Shown piece after piece: positions 37,362-46,685 of a stretch of 64,000 nt of DNA. The notes beneath the pieces are model-generated. The model was given only the letters and a program-made list of their open reading frames with translations, was not told the DNA's origin and made no database searches. The DNA comes from JANNRA01 sp031401035. Lineage in GTDB: Bacteria > Desulfobacterota > Binatia > HRBIN30 > CADEER01. How positions within the stretch are numbered: the stretch's first letter is position 1; every line of letters starts with the position of its first letter. The stretch spans positions 1 through 64,000 of the forward strand of contig JANNRA010000108.1 of the NCBI GenBank assembly GCA_031401035.1, written 5' to 3'. Both the position numbers and the translations under genes were made by a program.

Positions 37362-37775
37362 TCAGCGATCCGGGGTGAAGAAGAACGCGATCACCGCGCG
37401 GCCCTCTTTGTCGGTGCGCACCGGGCGCGTGATCATCTTCACCGGCATGCCGAATGGCAGCGCGGCCGGGTCGGGCGGCACATCGACCAGGGTACAGCGG
37501 ACGGCGACGCCATCGGGCAGATCGACGATTGCCGCGACGTACGGGACCGGGATGCCCGGCGCCGACTGGTGCACGATCGAGTACACCCAGAGGGCGCCGC
37601 GATCGGCGAGGCGTAGCGGCGCGAGGCGCTTCGCCGCGCCGCACTTGGCGCAGGCGACGCGCCCGCTGCGCACATACGTGGCGCCACACTCCGCGCAGCG
37701 CAGGCCGGCGAGGTACGGCGGCTCGTCGAGCACCAGAAAGGGAACAATCGGGCGCTGCCCCGGGGTGGTACTCAC
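37362..37775 (-). CDS. DUF35 OB-fold protein with zinc ribbon, thiolase partner
   Basis: 137 aa from GTG 37775; the open frame continues upstream but this start fits the family. The rubredoxin-like ribbon has Cys27, Cys30, Cys42 and Cys45 (CAEC, CAKC). The OB-fold follows with WVYSIVHQSAPG and PYVAAIVDLPDG. These proteins bind acyl-CoA and pair with thiolase-like enzymes, which fits the adjacent thiolase gene. Confidence 0.92.
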   Translation of the reverse strand: MSTTPGQRPIVPFLVLDEPPYLAGLRCAECGATYVRSGRVACAKCGAAKRLAPLRLADRGALWVYSIVHQSAPGIPVPYVAAIVDLPDGVAVRCTLVDVPPDPAALPFGMPVKMITRPVRTDKEGRAVIAFFFTPDR

Positions 37776-37825
37776 GGCGCGGGTTCTCTCACAGCGCTGC
37801 TGGAGCGGCAAGGTGGCGATTGCCC

Positions 37826-38383
37826 TCAGAACGATGTCAGGCCGAGCAGCAGTTGCTGCGCCAGGAACGCCGGGACGGCCAGGGCGGCGGCGCGCAGGGT
37901 GCCGACGGCCGCCGCGGCGCGCATGCCGACGGTCATGCCGGCGAAGGCCCAGCCGATGAGGACGACGTGCGCCACCAGATAGAGCGACGGCTCGAGGGCG
38001 TGCGCGGTCGCGATCAGCGCCGTCGGCGCCTGCGCGAAGGCCAGGCAGCGCAGCAGGCGGCCGTAGCCGACCGGGCGCGGCGCCGCCAGGCGCGCCGTCG
38101 CCCAGGCGACGCCGGAGTAGAGGAGCCACGACACCAGGGCGAGGGCGACGACGACGACCAGGGCAAGCGTCCACAAGCGCTCCACCTGGCTGAGGTGGTA
38201 CACCGCCACCGACTCGCGTAGCAGCGCGATCAGGCACAGCACGGCGGCGGCTGGCCCGGTGGCCGCCTTCTCGTCGGCCGCCTCGCCGTAGAAGGCGCGC
38301 TGCAGGGTCAGGGCGGCGAACAGGCGGCTGACCAGCGGGCCGCGCGTCGGCCCGAGCGTCTGCGGAGGCGTCACGAACGTCAA
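37826..38383 (-). CDS. Yip1-like membrane protein
   Basis: 185 aa; the start is assigned to TTG 38383, which overlaps the upstream stop (TTGA), with GTG 38374 as the alternative. Four or five hydrophobic segments (AAVLCLIALL, LALVVVVALALVSWLLY, LVAHVVLIGWAFAGMTVGM, LAVPAFLAQQLLLGL) and the GYGRLLRCLAFAQAP motif resemble the Yip1 domain. The function is unknown. It is in an operon-like run with the NosL-like lipoprotein. Confidence 0.65.
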   Translation of the reverse strand: MTFVTPPQTLGPTRGPLVSRLFAALTLQRAFYGEAADEKAATGPAAAVLCLIALLRESVAVYHLSQVERLWTLALVVVVALALVSWLLYSGVAWATARLAAPRPVGYGRLLRCLAFAQAPTALIATAHALEPSLYLVAHVVLIGWAFAGMTVGMRAAAAVGTLRAAALAVPAFLAQQLLLGLTSF

Positions 38384-38844
38384 CGTCCGATGCGGTCGCG
38401 CGCCTGCGCGAAGGGCAGGATCTCCCCACTGCCGCCGGTGGCGACGGCGTCCTGCGCGGCGGCGAAGCTCGGGTAGGCGATCCAGCCGTCGGCGTGCGGC
38501 GTCGCCTGCCCGGGGACGCGCGCGAACCAGGCGGCGTCGCCGTCGATCCAGCCGTCCGCGCCGGCGTCGTGGAAGCGCACCTGGCGCGGCGCCGCCGCCT
38601 CGCTGCGTAGGGCAACGAACAGGCAGGCGGGATCGTCGAACGACAGCACCGTGCCGTCGGCGCGCTGCAGCTGCGCCGCGAAGCGCGCCGCACTGATCGT
38701 CGCTTGGCAGGTGGCGCAGGCGGCGGCGCCATAGTCGGGCGGCGGCAGCGGCTCGGCGCCGCGCTGGCAGGCGGCGAGCGCGAGCGTGAGCGCCAGCGTC
38801 AGGATTGGGCGCAGCGCGCGGGAGGGGAGAGGCGAGCGCGACAT
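38380..38844 (-). CDS. NosL-like lipoprotein
   Basis: 154 aa from ATG 38844. The lipobox ends at Cys26 (LALAAC). ACATCQATISAARFAAQL is close to the NosL signature CxxCxMxIxxxRFAAQ, where the Cys residues (43 and 46) bind copper; a FDDPACLF motif follows and is also typical. The usual Met after the second Cys is a Gln-Ala here. Family members are copper chaperones of nitrous oxide reductase, but no nos genes are present, so another copper role is likely. Confidence 0.75.
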   Translation of the reverse strand: MSRSPLPSRALRPILTLALTLALAACQRGAEPLPPPDYGAAACATCQATISAARFAAQLQRADGTVLSFDDPACLFVALRSEAAAPRQVRFHDAGADGWIDGDAAWFARVPGQATPHADGWIAYPSFAAAQDAVATGGSGEILPFAQARDRIGR

Positions 38845-38934
38845 GGGAGCGTTCGTACTACGCCGGGCGGCAGCGCGCGAGCCACCTTTACTCCCTGCCG
38901 TGCCTCACATAGGGGTCGCGCCCGGAGGCTGCCG

Positions 38935-39810
38935 ATGGACGAAATTCTCTTCGAGAGCGACATCCAGGAACTGCCGCTGCTGTTCCGCGGCAAGGTGCGC
39001 GACGTGTACGATCTCGGCGACGCTTTGTTGGTGATCGCCAGCGATCGCCTGTCGGCCTTCGACGTCGTCCTGCCGACGGCGATTCCGGACAAGGGGCGCG
39101 TCCTCACCGCCCTGTCGACGTTCTGGTTCGAGCGCACCCGCCACCTGATCGCCAACCACCTGCTCGACCGCCGCCTCGAGGACACGGTGCCGGCGGCATG
39201 GGTCGAGCGCCTGCGTGGCCGCACCCACATCGTCCGCAAAGCGAAGGCTCTGCCGGTCGAGGCGGTGGTGCGCGGCTACCTGGCCGGTTCGGGATGGGAG
39301 GAGTACAAGCGCAGCGGCACGGTGTGCGGCGCCGCGCTGCCGGCGGGACTGCGCCAGGCCGACCCGCTCCCGGAGCCGATCTTCACGCCTTCGACCAAGG
39401 CGCCGCAGGGCGAGCACGACGAGAACATCTCGTTCGAGGCGGCGGCGAAGCTGATCGGCGCCGACGTCGCCGCGCGCGTGCGCGATCTGTCCATCGCCAT
39501 CTATCGCTTCGGGGCCGAGTGGGCGGCGCAGCGCGGCATCATCATCGCCGATACCAAGTTCGAGTTCGGCCTGCTGGACGGCGAACTGCTGCTCATCGAC
39601 GAGGTGATGACGCCCGACTCCTCGCGCTTCTGGCCGCAGGACGAGTACCGACCGGGCATGTCGCCGCCGAGCTTCGATAAGCAGTATGTGCGCGACTACC
39701 TGCTCGAGATCGGTTGGAACAAGACTCCGCCGGGTCCCGAACTGCCACCGGAAGTAGTGCGGCATACCTCGGCGAAGTACCGCGAGGCATTGAAGCGGTT
39801 GACGACGTAA
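38935..39810 (+). CDS. purC: Phosphoribosylaminoimidazole-succinocarboxamide synthase
   Basis: 291 aa from ATG 38935 with GGAGG 6-10 bases upstream. SAICAR synthetase of purine biosynthesis. GKVRDVYDLGD opens the ATP-grasp-like fold; VEAVVRGYLAGSGWEEY, PIFTPSTKAPQGEHDENIS, IADTKFEFG and DEVMTPDSSRFWP are all conserved. It stands alone and is divergent from nosL. A palindromic repeat follows. Confidence 0.97.
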   Translation: MDEILFESDIQELPLLFRGKVRDVYDLGDALLVIASDRLSAFDVVLPTAIPDKGRVLTALSTFWFERTRHLIANHLLDRRLEDTVPAAWVERLRGRTHIVRKAKALPVEAVVRGYLAGSGWEEYKRSGTVCGAALPAGLRQADPLPEPIFTPSTKAPQGEHDENISFEAAAKLIGADVAARVRDLSIAIYRFGAEWAAQRGIIIADTKFEFGLLDGELLLIDEVMTPDSSRFWPQDEYRPGMSPPSFDKQYVRDYLLEIGWNKTPPGPELPPEVVRHTSAKYREALKRLTT

Positions 39811-39822
39811 GCTTCCTTTCTG

Positions 39823-39905
39823 TGGAGGGCGCCGCCCCGTCGGCGCCTGTTGGATGACGCCGCGCGTCTTCGCTTCAACAGGCGCCGACGGGGCAGCGCC
39901 CTCCA
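39823..39905. repeat. Dispersed palindromic repeat, copy 2
   Basis: The arms at 39823-39852 and 39876-39905 are 30-bp inverted repeats with one mismatch and a 23-base centre; the outer ends read TGGAGGGC and GCCCTCCA. It lies between the convergent purC and Sua5 genes, where it may act as a terminator. It is the most complete of the three copies. Confidence 0.9.
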
Positions 39906-39916
39906 GTCCCTGACTC

Positions 39917-40882
39917 TCAGTGTCCGGCCTGCGCCGCGCGGCGCAGGCGATCCATGATCGCGCGGCCGATGCCGCGCTCCGGCACGGCGACAACGTCGGC
40001 GCGAGCGTAGCCGCCCGCGTCGAGCGCACGCAGCGCCCCGAACAGACGTGCCGCGGCCGTGACGAGATCGCCGTCGGGCGACAGCTGGAGCACGTCGCGA
40101 TAGCCGCTGGTGTCGGTCACCGGACCGGCCGTCAGCAGCGCCGCCCCGGCGCGGTCCGCGATGGCCACCGCGGCCGGCGAGGCGACGATCACCAGCGGCG
40201 TGCGCGGGGCGTAGTGACGGGGCAGTTGGCCTGGCGCGGTCGGCAGCGCCTCGGCGGCGGCGATGTGCAGCGGCCCCAGCATTGCTTCGAGTTCCTCGAG
40301 CCCGATCAGCCCCGGTCGCAGCAGCGCCGGCTGCGTAGCCAGGAACGAGACGATGGTCGACTCGAGCCCGACCCGGCAGGGTCCGCCGTCGAGGATGAGC
40401 GGAACGGCGGCGCCGAGTTGGTCGGCGACGTGGGCGGCGGTGGTGGGGCTGACGTAGCCGAAGGGATTGGCGCTCGGCGCCGCGATCGGCCGCCCCACCG
40501 CGCGCAGCAGGGCCTGCGCGACGGCGTGGTCCGGCACCCGCACGGCGACCGAGTCGAGGCCAGCCGTGACCAGATCGGGAATCAACGCCGTGCGCGGCAG
40601 GACGACGGTGAGCGGGCCGGGCCAGTAACGCGCCACCAGGCGGCGTGCCGCGTCGGGCACCGCCCGCGCCACCGCATCCAGGTCGGCGGCGTCGGCGAGA
40701 TGCACGATCAGCGGATCGAAGGACGGCCGGTCCTTGATCGCGAAGACGCGCGCCGCGGCCTGTGCGTCGGTGGCGTCGGCGCCGAGTCCGTACACCGTCT
40801 CGGTCGGGAAGGCGACGACGCCACCGCCGCGCAGGTGCCGCGCGGCTTCGGCAATGGCGTCGGGGGTGGCGGCACGGATCAT
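39917..40882 (-). CDS. L-threonylcarbamoyladenylate synthase, Sua5 type
   Basis: 321 aa from ATG 40882. First step of the t6A37 tRNA modification. The YrdC domain (1-200) has VVAFPTETVYGLGA, the KDRPSFDPLIVH motif and APSANPFGYVSPT; the extra C-terminal Sua5 domain starts near the PRHYAPRTPL linker. The upstream HEAT-repeat gene ends 4 bases before this start, so the two are probably co-transcribed. Confidence 0.95.
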   Translation of the reverse strand: MIRAATPDAIAEAARHLRGGGVVAFPTETVYGLGADATDAQAAARVFAIKDRPSFDPLIVHLADAADLDAVARAVPDAARRLVARYWPGPLTVVLPRTALIPDLVTAGLDSVAVRVPDHAVAQALLRAVGRPIAAPSANPFGYVSPTTAAHVADQLGAAVPLILDGGPCRVGLESTIVSFLATQPALLRPGLIGLEELEAMLGPLHIAAAEALPTAPGQLPRHYAPRTPLVIVASPAAVAIADRAGAALLTAGPVTDTSGYRDVLQLSPDGDLVTAAARLFGALRALDAGGYARADVVAVPERGIGRAIMDRLRRAAQAGH

Positions 40883-40886
40883 CGCG

Positions 40887-42518
40887 TCAGCTGCGCCAGC
40901 TTGGCGTCAGCAGCGCCAGCTTGTTCTTCGCCGCCTTGCCCACCTTGGTTCGCCCATGGCGCTCGCCGAGGTGTTCGAGCAGCTCGGCGGCGACGCTGCG
41001 AGCGTCGCCGCGCGCCTCGGCGAGGGCAAAGGCGACGTAGTAGAGATCCTCCGGTTCGAGGCTGCGTTCCTTGCGCAGGCGTTCGCCGAGCGGGAAGGGC
41101 GTCTCGGCCAGGGCGCGGATGGCGTCGAGCCCGGCATCGCGCGGGCGCACGGCGGCGCCGGGCGGGTGCTTGTGGCTCTTCAGCGTGGCCACCGCGAAGG
41201 CATAGCGAGTTTCCTCGTCCCAGGCCGGCGTGTCGCGCAACAGGGCCAGCCAGCGTGCCGCGTCCGCAAAGCGCTTGCGCTTGCGCAGCGCCTCGGCACG
41301 GGCGGTGATCTGGGCCTGCAGCCAGGCCGGATCGAGGGCCTGCAGGACATGCTGCAGGGCGGCGTACAAGCGGTCCTCGCGTCCTTCCAGGGCGGCGCTG
41401 AGTCGGTTCCAGAGGGCGGTGAGCGTGTCGCGCTTCCAGGCGCGCTCGTGCAGCAGGACGATGTCGGCGATGGTCCAGGCCTTACGCTCGTCGTCGCAGG
41501 CGAGCAGTTCCTTCATCAGCGGGAGGCGTGCGGCGGGCAGCGTCTTGAGTGTCGCGATGGCCTGATCGCGGCGCGCGTAACTGTCGTCGGTGAGGTAACC
41601 GATCAGGGTCTTCACGACGCCGCCGGAGTCGAATCCGCCGAGCTTGCCGACGGCGAAGCGCTTGACCATCGGTTGCGGGCTCTCGGCCAGCTGACTGAGG
41701 CGCGGCAGATGGGAGCGGTCGAGGGTCTGATCCTCGAGCAGGCGGATGGCCGGGCGCAGGACGCCGGCCTCGTCGTCATGGTCGAGGAGCGGCAGCAGCG
41801 CCGCGATCTCGGCCGTGTTGAGGGTCTTGCCGCGCAGGCAGTGGGTGAGCGCGCCGAGGGCGTGGACACGGACGACGAACGGCTCGCGCGCCTCGAGCAT
41901 GGCGAGCAGCGGCTTGCGGGCTCGCGCGTCGGCGATGGCGCCGAACAGCTTCGCCGCGGCGACCAGATGGGTGCGGTGGCCGCGCGCGCCGGCGGCGAGG
42001 GCCTCGACGCGGCGCAGGACGTCGCCGCGCTCCTTCTCCGCCAGCGTCGGCACGACGGCGAGGAGGGCGTCGCAGGCGATGCGGTTGGTGTCGAAGTCAT
42101 CGCCGGCCATCAACTCGAACAGCGTCTCGAGCGCCGCGCCGCTGCGCACCCGCGCGCACAGCTCGACGATGGCGGCGAGGCGGCGGCGCGGCGCATCCTT
42201 GAGGCGCTTGCGCGCCGCCGTGACTGCTGCGGCGCCGAGCGGCGCGATGATCCGCACGGCGCGCTGGCGCACCGGCTCGTCCTCGCTGTCGAACAGCGGC
42301 AGGACGGCATCGACGGTGAGCGGCGTGCGGACCTGCTCGAAGTAGCCGAGGGCGAAATCGCGCACCAAGACGTTGGGACTGGCGAGAGCCCCGGCGACGG
42401 CCTGCGCGACTGGGGCCTCGGCGGCGCCGAGGTGCGTCACGACGACCAGCGCCGCGCAGCGCGCTTCAACGTCACTGCCAGCGAGCAGCCCGACGACGCG
42501 TTTGAGGGTGGCGTCCAC
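40887..42518 (-). CDS. HEAT-repeat protein, unknown role
   Basis: 543 aa from GTG 42518. Tandem helical repeats of about 35-40 residues with the usual DxxxxVRxxAxxxL pattern (DSEDEPVRQRAVRIIAPLG, and later SPQPMVKRFAVGKLGG) cover most of the chain, ending in TPR-like helices. There is no signal peptide or enzyme motif. It probably acts as a protein- or RNA-binding scaffold. It shares an operon with Sua5. Confidence 0.8.
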   Translation of the reverse strand: MDATLKRVVGLLAGSDVEARCAALVVVTHLGAAEAPVAQAVAGALASPNVLVRDFALGYFEQVRTPLTVDAVLPLFDSEDEPVRQRAVRIIAPLGAAAVTAARKRLKDAPRRRLAAIVELCARVRSGAALETLFELMAGDDFDTNRIACDALLAVVPTLAEKERGDVLRRVEALAAGARGHRTHLVAAAKLFGAIADARARKPLLAMLEAREPFVVRVHALGALTHCLRGKTLNTAEIAALLPLLDHDDEAGVLRPAIRLLEDQTLDRSHLPRLSQLAESPQPMVKRFAVGKLGGFDSGGVVKTLIGYLTDDSYARRDQAIATLKTLPAARLPLMKELLACDDERKAWTIADIVLLHERAWKRDTLTALWNRLSAALEGREDRLYAALQHVLQALDPAWLQAQITARAEALRKRKRFADAARWLALLRDTPAWDEETRYAFAVATLKSHKHPPGAAVRPRDAGLDAIRALAETPFPLGERLRKERSLEPEDLYYVAFALAEARGDARSVAAELLEHLGERHGRTKVGKAAKNKLALLTPSWRS

Positions 42519-42623
42519 GCGCGCGTGCTACCAGAGGTCCTCGCGTGGCGGAAGCGCGGCGCCTCCCTGGCGAGGTGACGGTCGGCGTGCGAGAAGCGTC
42601 GCGCAGGCAAGGGAGGGCACGGC

Positions 42624-43466
42624 GTGGAGTTCCGCGACAAGGTCGTCATCGTCACCGGCGCGTCGTCCGGCATCGGCTACGAGGCGGCGCTGGCCTTCGC
42701 GCGCCGCGGCGCCGTTGTCGTCGCCGTGGCGCGCCGCGAGGCATTGCTGCAGCGGCTGATCGAGGCCTGCAGGCCGGACTCGCCGCGGTCGTTCTACCGC
42801 GTCGCCGACCTCGGCGAACAAGCTGCCGCCGAGGGCGTCGTGGCGGAGACCGTCGCGCGCCTGGGCCGGCTCGACGTGCTGGTCAACAACGCCGCGATCT
42901 CCAAACACAAGCACACCTTTCACACCAGCGCCGCGGAGGCCGACCTGGTGATGCGGGTGAACTTCATGTCGTGCGTCTGGACGACCTACGCGGCGCTACC
43001 GCCGATGCTGTGCCAGGGCGGCGGCACGATCGTCAACGTGTCGTCCTTCGCCGCCAAGGTCTCGCCGCCGCGCGAGGGCCTCTACGCCGCCTCGAAGGCG
43101 GCGATGAACGCCTTCACCGAGGGACTGTGGAACGACCTCGCCGGGTCGGGCATTCACGCCGCCATCGTCAACCCGGGCCCGATCGACACCGAGATCTGGG
43201 AGAAGGAGGACGAGCCGCCGTCGTACAAGGGACCGAAGTACCCGCCCAAGATCGTCGTCGACGCGATCTTCGAGGTCATCGAACGCCGCCGCTACGAGGT
43301 CACCATCCCGCGCCGCAACCCGATGCTGATCACCGCCCGGCTGCTGCGCCTGCTCCTGCCCGGCGTGCTGCGCATGGGGATGGCGAGGACCGAGCCGGTG
43401 CCGGTGGAACTCATCGAGCGGGCGCGTGAACGGGCCCGCGCCGGAGTCGAGCCGGCGCCGCGTTAG
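42624..43466 (+). CDS. Short-chain dehydrogenase/reductase
   Basis: 280 aa from GTG 42624 with GGGAGGG upstream. NAD(P)-dependent Rossmann oxidoreductase: TGASSGIG (cofactor loop, residues 12-19), NNAAIS, catalytic Ser in VSSFAAK and YAASK (Tyr-x3-Lys). The C-terminal stretch (ITARLLRLLLPGVLR) resembles the SDR group annotated as DltE- or YqjQ-like, with possible membrane association. The substrate is unknown. Confidence 0.92.
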   Translation: MEFRDKVVIVTGASSGIGYEAALAFARRGAVVVAVARREALLQRLIEACRPDSPRSFYRVADLGEQAAAEGVVAETVARLGRLDVLVNNAAISKHKHTFHTSAAEADLVMRVNFMSCVWTTYAALPPMLCQGGGTIVNVSSFAAKVSPPREGLYAASKAAMNAFTEGLWNDLAGSGIHAAIVNPGPIDTEIWEKEDEPPSYKGPKYPPKIVVDAIFEVIERRRYEVTIPRRNPMLITARLLRLLLPGVLRMGMARTEPVPVELIERARERARAGVEPAPR

Positions 43467-43495
43467 TGGTGCGGCGTCGCGACCGCGGCGCCCAT

Positions 43496-43846
43496 TCACT
43501 CGCCTTCAGGCCAGCTCGCCAAGACCTCCCCGTCGCGGATCTCCAATGGCACCGGTGTCAGGCACTGGCCGAGCGGCGGGCCGGCGACGCAGGTGCCGCC
43601 GACGGGCTCGTAGAGGGCGCCGTGCGTCGCGCAGAGGATGTGCGCGCCATCATCGCTGAGGAACTGGTTCTCGACCCAGTCCATGGTCATCGGGATGTGG
43701 CAGCAGCGATTGACGTAGGCGACGAAGCGGCCGCCGTGGTTGAGCACGAATGCCTCGAGCTCGCGCCCGTCACGGGTGAGGAAGAACTTCTTGGTGTGGC
43801 CGTCCGCGACCTCGTCGACTCGCGCCACCGGCGTCTGCGTCTGCAT
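43496..43846 (-). CDS. Rieske 2Fe-2S protein
   Basis: 116 aa from ATG 43846. A stand-alone Rieske domain: CCHIP supplies the CxH pair (Cys48, His50) and CATHGALYEP the CxxH pair, so both cluster ligand sets are intact. It lacks a signal peptide. It may serve a soluble electron-transfer role, such as with an oxygenase, but no oxygenase gene is nearby. It is divergent from the cyclophilin gene. Confidence 0.9.
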   Translation of the reverse strand: MQTQTPVARVDEVADGHTKKFFLTRDGRELEAFVLNHGGRFVAYVNRCCHIPMTMDWVENQFLSDDGAHILCATHGALYEPVGGTCVAGPPLGQCLTPVPLEIRDGEVLASWPEGE

Positions 43847-43859
43847 ACGAAGCGCCAGC

Positions 43860-43887
43860 TTGCACCCAACCCCCAGGCTGGTACAAC
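43860..43887 (+). promoter_or_regulatory. Promoter of the cyclophilin gene
   Basis: TTGCAC (43860-43865), a 16-base spacer and TACAAC (43882-43887), with TG two bases before the -10 (extended -10). The predicted start is about 28 bases before ATG 43921; GAGGAG lies at 43909-43914. Confidence 0.4.
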
Positions 43888-43920
43888 CCGGCGCACCATT
43901 CCAGTCGTGAGGAGCGTGCC

Positions 43921-44499
43921 ATGCGGGTCATTGTTGGAGCTATTGTGTTGTTGGGTCTTGGGGTTTTCGGCGCCGGGCCCGCCGAGGCGGGTAATCCCGT
44001 CGTACTGATGAAGACGTCGCTGGGCGAGATCACCATCGAGCTCGACCAGGCCAAGGCGCCGGAGAGCACCAAGAACTTCCTCTCGTACGCGAAGGACAAG
44101 GCCTACGACGGCACGGTGTTCCATCGAGTCATCCCGAATTTCATGATCCAGGGCGGTGGCTTCGACAAGGACATGAACCAGAAGGCGACCAAGCCGCCGA
44201 TCAAGAACGAGGCCGGTAACGAACTGCGCAACCTCAAGGGTACGATCGCCATGGCGCGTACCGGCGATCCGAACAGCGCCACGTCGCAGTTCTTCATCAG
44301 CACCAAGGACAACGCCTTCCTCGACCACCGCGACGACAGCCCGCAGGGCTACGGGTATGCCGTCTTCGGCAAGGTGGTGAAGGGTATGGACGTGGTCGAC
44401 AAGATCGCTGCGGTGCCGACGACCACCAAGATGCCGCACCAGAACGTGCCGGTGACGTCGGTCGTGATCGAGAGCGTGACCGTCATTGAGGGCAACTGA
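43921..44499 (+). CDS. Exported cyclophilin-type peptidyl-prolyl isomerase
   Basis: 192 aa from ATG 43921 (GAGGAG 6 bases upstream). Residues 1-23 form a signal peptide (VIVGAIVLLGLGVFG... EAG). Cyclophilin signature motifs: TVFHRVIPNFMIQGGGFD, the TSQFFIS loop and GYAVFGKVVKGMDVV. Catalytic Arg (FHR) and the QFFIS residues are retained. It folds exported proteins in the periplasm. Its last four codons, including the stop, are part of a tandem 32-bp repeat. Confidence 0.95.
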   Translation: MRVIVGAIVLLGLGVFGAGPAEAGNPVVLMKTSLGEITIELDQAKAPESTKNFLSYAKDKAYDGTVFHRVIPNFMIQGGGFDKDMNQKATKPPIKNEAGNELRNLKGTIAMARTGDPNSATSQFFISTKDNAFLDHRDDSPQGYGYAVFGKVVKGMDVVDKIAAVPTTTKMPHQNVPVTSVVIESVTVIEGN

Positions 44500-44583
44500 G
44501 CGGCGCTGCCGCCGCCGGGGAGGGCAACTGAGCGCCGCCGCCGCCGCCGGGGAGGGCAACTGAGCGCCGCCGCCGCCGCCGGG
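44488..44583 (+). repeat. Tandem repeat, three 32-bp units across a gene junction
   Basis: Three units at 44488, 44520 and 44552, each beginning GAGGGCAACTGAGCG. Units 2 and 3 are identical and unit 1 differs at two bases. Each unit repeats the last codons and stop of the cyclophilin gene. The array ends exactly at GTG 44584 of the HAD gene. Neither coding frame is broken. Confidence 0.95.
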
Positions 44584-45234
44584 GTGATCTTCGACCTTGA
44601 CGGCGTCATCATCGATTCCGAGGAGCTGCAGCATCGGGCCTACAACCAGGTGCTGCAGCCCTTCGGCATTCAGGTGGACGCGGCCGTCTACGGACGCGAG
44701 TGGATCGCGGCTGGGCGGGGCCCGGAGTACGCGGTGCGCGAACTCGGCCTGCCGCTGACGCCGAGCGAGCTGCGCCGCCGCAAGGACCCCGTCTATCACG
44801 CGCTGATGCGCAGCGAGATCACCTTGGTCCCCGGCGCCGCCGCGGCGATCGCCCGCCTCGCCGGCGCGTTTCCGCTCGCCGTGGCGACGAACTCCAATGC
44901 GGCCGACACCGGCTTCGTGCTCGAGCGGTTTGGGCTGGGTGCGCTCTTCACCACGGTCGTGACGCGCGAGCACTACGCGGACGCTAAGCCGGCGCCGGAT
45001 GCCTTCGCCACCGCCGCCGGGCGCCTGGCCCTGCCGCCGGCTCGCTGCGTGGTGATCGAGGATGCGGCCAAGGGGGTGCGGGCGGCGGCGGCGGCCGGCT
45101 GCCCCTGCATCGCCTTCCCGCACGACTACACGGCGGACAACGATGTTGGCACGGCGCAGGCGGTCATCCGATCGCTCGACGAGCTGACGGTGCAACTGGT
45201 GCGCTCCGTCCTCGACGGCGTACCGAAGGAGTGA
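44584..45234 (+). CDS. HAD-family phosphatase (beta-phosphoglucomutase/YcjU-like)
   Basis: 216 aa from GTG 44584. The start is uncertain: no canonical site is close, but the tandem repeat brings GGGGAGGG to 44548-44555, and an upstream CTG (44560) is also in frame. Motif I is IFDLDGVIIDSE, motif II the AVATNSN loop, and motif III/IV the KPAPDAFATAAGRL...VVIEDAAKGVRAA segment. The likely substrate is a sugar phosphate. DoxX follows directly. Confidence 0.88.
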   Translation: MIFDLDGVIIDSEELQHRAYNQVLQPFGIQVDAAVYGREWIAAGRGPEYAVRELGLPLTPSELRRRKDPVYHALMRSEITLVPGAAAAIARLAGAFPLAVATNSNAADTGFVLERFGLGALFTTVVTREHYADAKPAPDAFATAAGRLALPPARCVVIEDAAKGVRAAAAAGCPCIAFPHDYTADNDVGTAQAVIRSLDELTVQLVRSVLDGVPKE

Positions 45235-45236
45235 CG

Positions 45237-45629
45237 ATGGACACCGAAACAATCGCCCGCTTTCTGGTGACGGCCTTCTTCGCCGTCGTCTTCCTGCAGT
45301 CGGCGCTCGACAAGCTGACCGACTCCGCCGGCAACCTCGAGTTCCTCGCCGGGCACTTCAAGAACAGCCCGTTCCCGGAGAGCCTGGTGCGGCAGATGTT
45401 CTGGGTGCTGACCGGGCTCGAGGCGCTAGCGGGCGGGCTGTGCGGCCTCGGCGTGCTGTTCTTCAGTTATACGCGCGAGGGGTGGAACCTGGCTTCGTTG
45501 GGCATCGCGGTGGGCGGGCTGGCGCTGCTGGCGTTGATCATCGGGCAGCGCTTCGCCAAGGATTACGCGGGCGCCGCGGTGGTGGCGGCGTACTTTGCCG
45601 TGGCGTTGATCGGGCTGGCGTTCTTCTGA
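45237..45629 (+). CDS. DoxX-like membrane protein
   Basis: 130 aa; ATG 45237 is chosen for its GAAGGAG five bases upstream, and GTG 45231, which overlaps the HAD stop, is the alternative. Four hydrophobic segments, an FxxVFLQSALDKLTD first loop and the LTGLEALAGGLCGLG segment resemble DoxX/DoxD proteins. These are quinone-linked or partner membrane proteins with little known function. Confidence 0.75.
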   Translation: MDTETIARFLVTAFFAVVFLQSALDKLTDSAGNLEFLAGHFKNSPFPESLVRQMFWVLTGLEALAGGLCGLGVLFFSYTREGWNLASLGIAVGGLALLALIIGQRFAKDYAGAAVVAAYFAVALIGLAFF

Positions 45630-45631
45630 TC

Positions 45632-45655
45632 CCCGCACCCGGCGCTCTCTGCGGG
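45632..45655. terminator. Hairpin between DoxX and korB
   Basis: CCCGCA (45632-45637) pairs with TGCGGG (45650-45655) around a 12-base loop between the convergent genes. No T-run. Confidence 0.3.
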
Positions 45656-45668
45656 AAACGGGGTCGAA

Positions 45669-46681
<1,013 letters not shown>

Positions 46682-46685
<4 letters not shown>

